Below are positions 1 to 6,181 of a stretch of DNA of 18,834 nt, piece after piece. The stretch lies in NCBI RefSeq assembly GCF_934277605.1, contig NZ_CAKQVD010000037.1, positions 1 to 18,834 on the forward strand, written 5' to 3'. The stretch is from an uncultured Anaerotignum sp. Its GTDB lineage: Bacteria; Bacillota; Clostridia; Lachnospirales; Anaerotignaceae. The notes beneath the pieces are model-generated. The model was not told the DNA's origin. It saw nothing but the letters and a program-made list of their open reading frames with translations, and did not search any database. Position 1 is the stretch's first letter. The number at the start of each line of letters is the position of its first letter. Both the position numbers and the translations under genes were made by a program.

Positions 1-1276
1 GGACAAAACGGAAAACGGGTTTCATCCAAGGCTTTACCTTCAAGCCCTTGCCTGTATGTGCTTCCTTGATGAAGTTATCCCAACCCCAGCCAAATTTGTT
101 ACAGCAGAAGAGGGCAAGCACCAGAGAGCCAAGCGGCAGGATGTTATTGGAAACAATGAAGTCCCAGAAATCAAGCCAAGTAGAGCCTTCTGCGAAGGGC
201 TGGAAATGGAAAATGCTAAAGCCCAGTGCAGTGGTCAGCGCCAGAAGGAAGATGCCGATGCCGCAGATGACACTGCCCTTGGGACGAGACCAGCCGGTAA
301 GCTCACGAATCATGGCAAGGATGTTTTCGCATACGCCAAGGACGGTTGACAATGCGGCAAAGACCATGAACAAGAAGAACAGAGAGCCCCAAATGCGACC
401 ACCGTGCATATTGTTGAAAACAGCAGCCATGGTATCAAACAAAAGGCTGGGGCCTGCGGTTACTTCCAGATTAAAGGTGAAGCAGGCAGGGAAAATGATA
501 ATGCCTGCAAGGAAGGCAACCAAGGAATCCAACACAATGACATGGATGGCCTCGCCCATCAAGGAGCGTTCCTTCCCGATATAGCTGCCGAAAATTGCCA
601 TGCCGCCCATGCCTGTGGATAAGGTAAAGAACGCCTGATTCATGGCACCAACAACAACGGAGCCTTTGATTTTGGAGAAATCGGGCTTCAGATAGAAGCT
701 CATGCCCTTGCCCGCACCGCCTAAAAGAAGGCTGTGAACTGCCAATGCAAGCATCAGCACCAAAAGCGCAGACATCATATATTTTGTGACACGTTCCAGA
801 CCGCCTTGCAGATTAAAGGAGAGAATGAAAAATGCCAAAACCAATGTAATCAGCAGGAACAGCACATTTACCGACGGCGAGCCTATCATTGAGCCGAAGC
901 CGAGGTTCGCATTTTGTCCGGTTAGGAATCGGAAGAAATAATAGATAATCCACCCGCTGACAACGGTATAAAACGCCATGAGGGCGATGTTGCCCGCCAA
1001 GCAGAACCAGCCGAAAATGCCCCATTTTTGCCCATCCCTTTGCAGCTTGCGATACATAAAAAGAGGGCTTGCCTGTGCCGCTCTGCCGATGGAAAATTCA
1101 AGGACAAGGGCAGGAATCCCAAGCACAATCAGACACAAAACATAGACCAGCATAAAGCTGCCGCCGCCATTTTGCCCGCACATCCACGGAAATTTCCACA
1201 CGTTCCCGCAGCCAATGGCACAGCCGGCGGAAAGCATGATAAAGCCTAAGCGGCTTCCAAGTTGTTCACGTTTCAC
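1..1276 (-). CDS. NSS-family sodium-dependent transporter (3' end cut by window edge)
   Basis: Multi-spanning inner-membrane protein expected to couple sodium entry to uptake of an amino acid or related solute. The frame is open from a GTG at 1276 to the window edge, giving about 425 residues, so only the end of the protein is missing (bacterial NSS proteins are about 440-510 aa). The family hallmark is intact near the N-terminus: G24-N-V-W-K-F-P30 followed by N36-G-G-G, the unwound TM1 region that binds sodium and substrate in LeuT-type proteins. Hydrophobic segments recur throughout. GTG is chosen because AAAGGGG lies 9 nt upstream and no ATG fits the hallmark. It is transcribed away from a LysR gene, which suggests that regulator controls it. 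Substrate cannot be read from the sequence (tryptophan, tyrosine and others are known in the family). Confidence 0.92.
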   Translation of the reverse strand, partial: MKREQLGSRLGFIMLSAGCAIGCGNVWKFPWMCGQNGGGSFMLVYVLCLIVLGIPALVLEFSIGRAAQASPLFMYRKLQRDGQKWGIFGWFCLAGNIALMAFYTVVSGWIIYYFFRFLTGQNANLGFGSMIGSPSVNVLFLLITLVLAFFILSFNLQGGLERVTKYMMSALLVLMLALAVHSLLLGGAGKGMSFYLKPDFSKIKGSVVVGAMNQAFFTLSTGMGGMAIFGSYIGKERSLMGEAIHVIVLDSLVAFLAGIIIFPACFTFNLEVTAGPSLLFDTMAAVFNNMHGGRIWGSLFFLFMVFAALSTVLGVCENILAMIRELTGWSRPKGSVICGIGIFLLALTTALGFSIFHFQPFAEGSTWLDFWDFIVSNNILPLGSLVLALFCCNKFGWGWDNFIKEAHTGKGLKVKPWMKPVFRFV

Positions 1277-1379
1277 CAGAGAATACCCCTTTCTGTATCG
1301 CTCCCTCTCTGCAATGCAGAAAGCGGAGTGCTTTTGATGATTGTTTTTTTGAAAAAATGATAAGTTATTGTCAAACAAC

Positions 1380-1408
1380 ATTATATAAGAGAATATAATA
1401 TTTGTAAA
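1380..1408 (-). promoter_or_regulatory. Promoter of the NSS transporter gene
   Basis: On the minus strand a -35 TTTACA (1408-1403) and a perfect -10 TATAAT (1385-1380) are separated by 17 nt. The predicted start near 1373 leaves a leader of about 100 nt. Its -35 hexamer overlaps the -35 of the divergent LysR promoter on the other strand. Confidence 0.65.
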
Positions 1409-1430
1409 ATTGATTGTTTTGCTGTATACT
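1402..1430 (+). promoter_or_regulatory. Promoter of the LysR gene
   Basis: A -35 TTGTAA (1402-1407), 17-nt spacer and -10 TATACT (1425-1430) lie 36 nt upstream of the LysR start codon. The -10 overlaps the left arm of the palindrome at 1428-1448. Confidence 0.65.
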
Positions 1431-1448
1431 AACGAAAATATCGTTAGT
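1428..1448. promoter_or_regulatory. Perfect 8-bp palindrome, probable LysR operator
   Basis: ACTAACGA (1428-1435) and its exact reverse complement TCGTTAGT (1441-1448) flank AAATA. The arms cover the -10 and the start point of the LysR promoter, a position suited to autorepression. Size and position fit a LysR-type dimer site, though the classical T-N11-A core is not obvious. The dimer partner needed to activate the divergent transporter promoter was not found. Confidence 0.6.
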
Positions 1449-1465
1449 GTGAACGGAGGGGAAAA

Positions 1466-2350
1466 ATGAATATCAATACATTAAAGACCTTTATCGTTGT
1501 GTGCGAACATTCGGGATTTTCGGCGGCGGCAAAGGAGCTGGGCTACACGCAGTCTACGGTTTCTTCTCAAATCAAGCAGCTGGAGGAGGAATTGCAGGTT
1601 AGATTATTTGACCGTTATTATCATAGAGTCAGCTTGACGCAGGAGGGGCTTTTGGTTTTGGAGCAGGCCAGGAAAATTCTCAATGCGCAGGAAAAGCTGC
1701 TTTCATCCCTGCGGTTTGGGGAGCGGATTGAGGGCGACATTCGCCTTGCCATGTCCAGCTCCATCTGCAACCGCTATTTTAAGGAGGATTTTTTGCATTT
1801 TCGGCGGAAATACCCTGAGATTCGGGCGGAAATCAAAGAAAGCGGCACAGCACAGATGTTTGATATGCTGCGCAGGAATGAGGCGGATATCGTTTTTACA
1901 TTGGACAGGCATATTTATGATTCCGATTTTATCATTTGTGCGGAGCAGGAGGAGAAGGTGCATTTTATTGCCTCGGCGGAAAACACGGCTGTGGGGCGGA
2001 GCATGACATTGCAGGAGCTTTGCGGGAATGAATTTGTTTTGACGGAGCGCACCATGAGCTACCGTGCCATTTTGGATGAAACGCTTGCCGCAAGGTCCAT
2101 GGCGATTCGGCCTGTGCTGGAAATCGGGAACCCCATCCAGATTTGCGAGCTTGTGAAGAGCAGCAATCTTTTGTCCTTTCTTCCCGATTTTATTACGGAG
2201 GACTATGTGCGGACAGGGCAGGTAAAGCGGATTGCGGTGGAGGAGCCGATGGAAACGGTTTGGACGCAGCTTTTGATTCACAAGAACAAGTGGCGTTCCC
2301 CGACCATCAATGCGTTCATTGATTTTTATAAGGAGATTATGCAAGGCTGA
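1466..2350 (+). CDS. LysR-family transcriptional regulator
   Basis: A 294-residue protein, the usual size for LysR regulators. The N-terminus is a winged helix-turn-helix: residues 1-60 carry the family pattern of a helix with AAKELGYTQSTVSSQIKQLE, followed by LFDR and LTQEG. The rest (about 90-294) matches the periplasmic-binding-protein-like effector domain. The ATG is preceded by GGAGGGG at a good distance. It faces away from the NSS transporter gene across shared promoters, the usual arrangement for a LysR protein controlling a divergent target, so it probably senses the transported solute or a product of it. No terminator is visible after it. The inducer is unknown. Confidence 0.93.
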   Translation: MNINTLKTFIVVCEHSGFSAAAKELGYTQSTVSSQIKQLEEELQVRLFDRYYHRVSLTQEGLLVLEQARKILNAQEKLLSSLRFGERIEGDIRLAMSSSICNRYFKEDFLHFRRKYPEIRAEIKESGTAQMFDMLRRNEADIVFTLDRHIYDSDFIICAEQEEKVHFIASAENTAVGRSMTLQELCGNEFVLTERTMSYRAILDETLAARSMAIRPVLEIGNPIQICELVKSSNLLSFLPDFITEDYVRTGQVKRIAVEEPMETVWTQLLIHKNKWRSPTINAFIDFYKEIMQG

Positions 2351-2407
2351 TGCCGACAGAGATACCAAAAAGAGATGATGACAGAGGGATATTTTAGAGG
2401 AATACTA

Positions 2408-2436
2408 TTGAATAAGTATGAGTTATCATATATAAT
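2408..2436 (+). promoter_or_regulatory. Promoter of the pilin-like gene
   Basis: TTGAAT (2408-2413), exactly 17 nt, then consensus TATAAT (2431-2436). The predicted start near 2443 gives a leader of about 105 nt before the gene at 2548. With the terminator at 3310-3343 it makes the gene a single transcription unit. Confidence 0.65.
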
Positions 2437-2471
2437 ATAAATCAAATTATGATTTTAAAAGGTTTTATTTG

Positions 2472-2511
2472 CGGAAAAGCTATATCAAAAGGATATATTT
2501 GAGAATTTCCG
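2472..2511 (+). other. Stem-loop in the pilin-like gene leader
   Basis: Two nested pairings: outer CGGAAA (2472-2477) with TTTCCG (2506-2511), inner TATATC (2481-2486) with GATATA (2492-2497). The structure ends 36 nt before the start codon. It could affect mRNA stability or translation; no riboswitch class is recognised. Confidence 0.4.
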
Positions 2512-2547
2512 GTTTGGCGTAGGATTGAGATACGAAAGAGGGATAGG

Positions 2548-3249
2548 ATGAGAAATAAAAAAGGATTTACAATGGCAGAGCTTTTGATTGTTGTTGCAAT
2601 CGTTGCGGTTTTGGTTGCGGTTTCGGTACCTGTTTTTGCAAACCAACTGGAGAAGGCGAGAGAATCCACAGACCTTGCGAATGTGCGGTCTGCTTATGCG
2701 GAGCTGATGACAGAGGTAAACAACGATGTAAGCGGAAACAGCGACACAATCTATATGCGCACGGTTCCATTGAAGCAGAAGAAGGACAAATGGCAGAGAA
2801 CAGGGACGCTGAATGTTGGCGGTGTGAGCCAAGATGATAAGAAACACTGGCAGGAAGAGCCGAAGAAAGACGGGGTTTGTGAGGTGTCCTATACGGCGGA
2901 GGATGGTGTTGTGCTTAACTGGAGAAACAAGGCGAGACATTCCTATACTATGCTAAATGATTTTATAACTAAAAATGAAGCAAAAATCAATGCGGTTGTG
3001 GCAGCCAAAAAGGGATACATTTGTTATATAGTACAAGATAAAAAAGGGATATATCGTTATGTTGATACAATTAACTCGGCAGCGGGTTCAAATGTTACAG
3101 AAGCTCCTGAGGGTACAGTTGCGTATGTATATACAGGTGATGGAATTGATTTTTACTATTCAAATATAGATGGAAGCAAAGCGTTTACTTGGAAAAAAGA
3201 AGAAGGAAAGAAATGGGATGAAGATTCTTTGCCGGAATTAAATGGATAA
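2548..3249 (+). CDS. Type IV pilin-like protein with prepilin signal
   Basis: A 233-residue secreted protein with a class III signal: M-R-N-K-K-G6 followed by F-T-M-A-E, the prepilin peptidase site, with the conserved Glu at +5 of the mature protein. Residues 10-30 form the hydrophobic assembly helix. The following helix (about 31-60) is amphipathic, as in pilin and pseudopilin N-terminal domains. The C-terminal domain (about 60-233) is rich in Lys, Tyr and Gly and not recognised. The gene has its own promoter and terminator, and no prepilin peptidase, assembly ATPase or platform gene is present here, so assembly would rely on machinery elsewhere. Base composition becomes visibly more AT-rich after about 2940, with ATA and TTA codons, unlike the first half. 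Confidence 0.85.
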   Translation: MRNKKGFTMAELLIVVAIVAVLVAVSVPVFANQLEKARESTDLANVRSAYAELMTEVNNDVSGNSDTIYMRTVPLKQKKDKWQRTGTLNVGGVSQDDKKHWQEEPKKDGVCEVSYTAEDGVVLNWRNKARHSYTMLNDFITKNEAKINAVVAAKKGYICYIVQDKKGIYRYVDTINSAAGSNVTEAPEGTVAYVYTGDGIDFYYSNIDGSKAFTWKKEEGKKWDEDSLPELNG

Positions 3250-3309
3250 CATAAGCGGCTGCGTGTTATCGCAAGAAAGAATTGAAAATTTTATGAGAGC
3301 ATGCTTTTT

Positions 3310-3343
3310 ACAGTCACATACTGCGGTGTGTGGCTGTTTTTTT
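3310..3343 (+). terminator. Rho-independent terminator after the pilin-like gene
   Basis: A 12-bp stem (3310-3321 with 3326-3337, two G-U pairs) closes a TGCG loop and is followed by seven T. It isolates the pilin-like gene from the recombinase unit. Confidence 0.88.
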
Positions 3344-3420
3344 GTTTCAGAAAACTTTTGCAGATAAAGGACAGGGCAGGTGCATAAGGAAATAGAGAGA
3401 GCGGAAGGGGATGAGGAGAG

Positions 3421-3552
3421 ATGAAGGAAATATCGAAAAACGCAGAGCATTGCTTTTTCTGCGGAGAAACGATTGTGCAGATGGTTTTCGCAAAGGAGGG
3501 GGAACCGCTTAGCGCATTGCTGAAGCAATATTTTCTTTCCTTAAAGAGATAG
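3421..3552 (+). CDS. Small ORF upstream of the serine recombinase
   Basis: A 43-codon frame starting with ATG at 3421 and ending with TAG at 3550-3552, 20 nt before the recombinase start. AAGGGG lies about 10 nt upstream. The product has a C-x2-C pair (C-F-F-C, residues 11-14) and the segment F-A-K-E-G-E-P-L, with an amphipathic end. Small ORFs just upstream of large serine recombinases are common in Firmicutes elements (for example TnpW-type proteins), and a role as accessory or directionality factor is possible, but I do not recognise this sequence. It is too short for coding statistics. Confidence 0.45.
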   Translation: MKEISKNAEHCFFCGETIVQMVFAKEGEPLSALLKQYFLSLKR

Positions 3553-3572
3553 GAAAAGAGAGGAGGATTGGG

Positions 3573-5210
3573 ATGGGACGGAGAAACGGCGGAGAAGCGG
3601 GAAATGCGGCGGGCGGCATTTGGAAAATCGGGAAATATATCCGTTTATCCCGTGAGGACGGGGGCAATGAGAGCGAAAGCATAGCAAACCAAAGAAAGAT
3701 TTTGGATGAGAAAATTGCGGAATATTTTACGGATGCGTATGAGGTGGTGGGGGACTATGTGGACGATGGGCAGACAGGAACCTCGGATGAGACAAGGCCC
3801 GCCTTTTTGAGATTGACGGAGGATGTGAAATGCGGGAAAATCAACTGCATTATCACGAAAAACCTTTCCCGTGCGTTTCGCAACAGTGCAAACCAAGGGC
3901 GGTTTTTGGAGGAATTTATCCCCCTGTATCATACAAGGTTTATTTCTTTATATGAGCCGCAGATGGATACCTTTTTGAACCCTGAGATTGTGCATAGCCT
4001 TGAGGTTAGCCTGACGGGGTTTCTCAATGAGCAATATGCCTATAAAACAAGCGTGGACATTCGCCGCACCTTTGATACCAAGCGCAGAAGGGGCGAGTTT
4101 ATCGGTGCATTTGCGCCATACGGCTATCAGAAAAGCCCGCAGGACAAAAACAGGCTGATGATTGATGCGGAGGCGGCAGCGGTTGTGCGGGAGATTTATC
4201 ATTGGTTTGTGCATGAGGGGATGAGCAAAAGCGGCATTACCCAAAGGCTGAATGAGCTGGGGATTCCGAACCCGACTGCCTATAAGCGAAAAAAGGGACT
4301 GCGTTACTGCAACCCGAGGATGTATGAGAGCGAGGGGCTTTGGAGTGCGAAAACGGTCAGAGAAATTTTGCGTAACGAGGTTTATATCGGCAATATGGTG
4401 CAGGGCAGGCAGCGGGTAATCAGCTACAAGGTGCATGAACGCAGGGCAACCGAGAGGAAGGATTGGTATATTGTGGAGAATACGCATGAGCCGATTATTG
4501 ATGGGGAGCTGTTTGCACAGGCACAGCGCTTGCAGGAGCGGGATACCCGTACGGCTGTGGGAAAGCGGAGGGTGTCGCTTTTTTCGGGCTTTTTGCGGTG
4601 TGCGGATTGCGGGCGTGCCATGACACGCCATGTTTCAAAGGGATATGCGTATTATTACTGCACGACATATACACGCAGGCAAAGGAGCCGCTGCACGAAG
4701 CATACCATACGGGAGGATGTTTTGGAAAAGGCGGTTTTGGCGGCACTGCAAAGGCAGCTTTCCTTTGTGGAGGATTGGGAGGGACTGCTTGCGGAGTGGG
4801 AGGCCGCACCGATACAAAATGCAGAGGCGGAGCGGATTTCAGCACTGCTGGCAGAGCGGAAAAGGGAGAGGGAGCGGCTGTTGGCGGTGACGGATTTGCT
4901 TTATCTGGATTGGAAAAGCGGAGTGGTTTCTGCGGAGGAATACCACAGGCGGAGGGAGAGCTTTGGGCGGCAGGTGGAGCGGCTGCGGGAGACGATTGCA
5001 CGGCTGGAGGAGGAGACGCTTGCGAAGGAGCGGCAGGCGGAGGAAGCGGAGGCGGCAGTGCTTTTGCGGCAGAGAACCATTCCCCGTTTGGAGCGGGGGC
5101 TTTTGGCGGCACTTGTGGATGTGATTGAGATCCATGAGGGCGGCGGTGTGACGATTGTGTTTCGCTTTACGGACACGCAGGCGGTTTTGCATGAGGCAAT
5201 GCACAGGTAG
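3573..5210 (+). CDS. Large serine recombinase (resolvase/integrase family)
   Basis: A 545-residue site-specific DNA recombinase. The N-terminal catalytic domain (about 16-165) has the nucleophile motif Y22-I-R-L-S26 and the downstream blocks D-Y-V-D-D-G-x-T-G and N-L-S-R-A. The recombinase domain spans about 180-295. A zinc ribbon follows with C343-x2-C346, C363 and C374. Residues about 405-500 are Glu/Arg-rich and predicted coiled coil, the arrangement known from phage and Tn4451-type recombinases. AGGAGG lies at the right distance from the ATG. No mobilisation or cargo genes adjoin it, so it is either a minimal element or a remnant of a larger one. Its last codons overlap the convergent Cys-rich gene by 44 bp, which suggests the element end lies near 5210. 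Confidence 0.93.
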   Translation: MGRRNGGEAGNAAGGIWKIGKYIRLSREDGGNESESIANQRKILDEKIAEYFTDAYEVVGDYVDDGQTGTSDETRPAFLRLTEDVKCGKINCIITKNLSRAFRNSANQGRFLEEFIPLYHTRFISLYEPQMDTFLNPEIVHSLEVSLTGFLNEQYAYKTSVDIRRTFDTKRRRGEFIGAFAPYGYQKSPQDKNRLMIDAEAAAVVREIYHWFVHEGMSKSGITQRLNELGIPNPTAYKRKKGLRYCNPRMYESEGLWSAKTVREILRNEVYIGNMVQGRQRVISYKVHERRATERKDWYIVENTHEPIIDGELFAQAQRLQERDTRTAVGKRRVSLFSGFLRCADCGRAMTRHVSKGYAYYYCTTYTRRQRSRCTKHTIREDVLEKAVLAALQRQLSFVEDWEGLLAEWEAAPIQNAEAERISALLAERKRERERLLAVTDLLYLDWKSGVVSAEEYHRRRESFGRQVERLRETIARLEEETLAKERQAEEAEAAVLLRQRTIPRLERGLLAALVDVIEIHEGGGVTIVFRFTDTQAVLHEAMHR

Positions 5211-5667
5211 AGCCAAAGAGGGTTACACGCAGATGATGGCTGTTGGTGGCATCAATCGCTCCGATAAAGCAGCCATCGGCACGGCGAAATTCCAGTGTAT
5301 AATCGAACACATATTTCAGCTCGATATCCCAACAGCCCTTTTGCAGCGGGTTGGGACGTTTTCTGAGAATTTCAATGCGTGTGAGGTCTAAGTCACGGAT
5401 GGTTACATCTGCGGCGTTGCAGGGAGGAATGATGATATCGCCCTCGCAGAGCATATCATTGCACCCCGGACTGCTGCTGCTTGCGGCACGTGCCGGCCCC
5501 AACACACTGCTGCCCAAGCATTTCTGGATGCGGCATTGGTCAAAAATTTTCTGGGCAATGATGCAGGTTTCCTCATTCCGTCCTGCGTTTTCATTGCAGC
5601 CGTTTTGGCATACGCTGCAGTTTCTTGCACTCAAATCAGCCTTAGAATCAAATTCAAAAGCGCCCAT
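5167..5667 (-). CDS. Cys-rich protein, probably 3'-truncated at the recombinase junction
   Basis: A 166-residue cytoplasmic-type protein with about a dozen Cys, including C-x2-C-x3-C near residue 17 and the stretch C-I-I-A-Q-K-I-F-D-Q-C. It ends in a beta-rich part with Y-V-F-D-Y-T-L-E-F and V-T-L-F-G-S. The start is firm: AAAGGAGG sits 7 nt before the ATG at 5667. The style recalls uncharacterised Cys-rich proteins of spore-forming clostridia that may be spore-associated, a recollection not tested here. Codons after F-G-S (below about 5212) come from DNA that also encodes the end of the recombinase, and this tail is Pro/Ala/Cys-rich and unlike the rest. The natural C-terminus was therefore probably replaced by insertion. 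Confidence 0.75.
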   Translation of the reverse strand: MGAFEFDSKADLSARNCSVCQNGCNENAGRNEETCIIAQKIFDQCRIQKCLGSSVLGPARAASSSSPGCNDMLCEGDIIIPPCNAADVTIRDLDLTRIEILRKRPNPLQKGCWDIELKYVFDYTLEFRRADGCFIGAIDATNSHHLRVTLFGSTCALPHAKPPACP

Positions 5668-5705
5668 AAGACAGCCTCCTTTAAGTTGTTTTGTTTTCTT
5701 TTACC

Positions 5706-5713
5706 ATAGTATG
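5706..5713 (-). promoter_or_regulatory. Possible -10 of the Cys-rich gene
   Basis: CATACTAT on the minus strand lies 39 nt before the start codon. It resembles the -10 of mother-cell sporulation sigma factors (SigE/SigK type, CATA-initial) more than TATAAT. No convincing -35 was found, so this is weak. Confidence 0.25.
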
Positions 5714-5802
5714 AAGGGGCGGAGAAAGCGTGACCGCTTTTTGAAAAATTGCGCTTGGAAGGGGGAGCGGAGAGAAAACAGTGGCGGAGAGAGAAAAATT
5801 TG

Positions 5803-5831
5803 TTGTGTTCTGCTTTTGGATATGGTATACT
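5803..5831 (+). promoter_or_regulatory. Strong promoter upstream of the candidate small RNA
   Basis: TTGTGT (5803-5808), exactly 17 nt, then TATACT (5826-5831) preceded by TG at the extended -10 position. Predicted start near 5838. No well-founded ORF follows. Confidence 0.65.
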
Positions 5832-5837
5832 AACAAA

Positions 5838-6050
5838 ATGGAAAAATGCGGTGTGCCTTCTTTTTTTGAGAAAAACACCGATTTCATTGGCAGACCCTTG
5901 GGGGAAACCCTTGAAGGAGTTGCCGATGAGCCATTCCTTTTGGTATTATTATGCAAAGTCTTTAAGAATTCCTAACCATGCGAAAGACGAAGCAATGATG
6001 ATACAATGATGAAGAAGTCCTTTTATATCCCCGTATAAGAGGGCTTTTTT
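5838..6050 (+). ncRNA. Candidate structured RNA (small RNA or attenuator leader)
   Basis: About 213 nt bounded by a strong promoter and an intrinsic terminator, ending 130 bp before the dlt-like operon. Hairpins visible in order: CGGTGT with ACACCG (about 5849-5880); an 8-bp stem of CATTGGCA with TGCCGATG (about 5887-5930, one G-U) enclosing a GGG-AAA-CCC hairpin; GTCTTT with AAAGAC (about 5958-5988); then the terminator. I compared it by eye with common riboswitches, 6S, SRP and tmRNA and found no match. A 45-codon frame begins at 5838 itself, so it would be leaderless and has no ribosome site; it is not called as a gene. Whether the RNA acts alone or as an attenuator for the downstream operon is open. 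Confidence 0.45.
6016..6050 (+). terminator. Rho-independent terminator of the candidate small RNA
   Basis: A 12-bp stem (6016-6027 with 6034-6045, two G-U pairs), loop TCCCCG, and six T. It sits upstream of the dlt-like operon, which has its own promoter at 6113-6141. Confidence 0.85.
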
Positions 6051-6112
6051 ATTGCAAAAAAAGCAGGATTGCTGTTTGAAGCGGGAATCTGACGATTTTA
6101 TTTTACTCATTC

Positions 6113-6141
6113 TTGACGAAGGAATTTTCAAATGCTATACT
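6113..6141 (+). promoter_or_regulatory. Promoter of the dlt-like operon
   Basis: TTGACG (6113-6118), exactly 17 nt, then TATACT (6136-6141) preceded by TG. Predicted start near 6148, giving a leader of about 34 nt. This position rules out upstream in-frame start codons for the first gene. Confidence 0.75.
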
Positions 6142-6181
6142 CAAACATGGTTTAGTATGGAATGAGAATCGAGGAATGGAC

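Noticed and set aside
48..584. 178-codon plus-strand frame at the left edge
   Set aside because: Antisense to the NSS transporter, which has the family hallmark and a long open frame on the minus strand.
1703..2368. 221-codon minus-strand frame
   Set aside because: Antisense to the LysR gene, whose full-length family match is clear.
4495..5112. Pro/Ala-rich 205-codon minus-strand frame
   Set aside because: It lies wholly inside the recombinase coil region; its Pro/Ala richness is the mirror of GC-rich Glu/Arg codons, and it has no ribosome site.
2548..5210. Phase-variable inversion of the pilin-like gene by the adjacent recombinase
   Set aside because: I looked for inverted repeats flanking the pilin-like gene or its promoter and found none; adjacency alone is not enough.
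5749..6009. 86- and 64-codon plus-strand frames near the candidate RNA
   Set aside because: Both start upstream of the predicted transcription start and overlap the promoter; neither has a protein-like composition.
5838..6050. Known riboswitch, 6S RNA, SRP RNA or ribozyme
   Set aside because: No conserved core of these classes could be matched by eye; only generic hairpins are visible.
6113..6181. Longer N-terminus for the adenylation enzyme (TTG at 6113)
   Set aside because: This TTG is the -35 hexamer of the operon's own promoter, so it is not transcribed from it.
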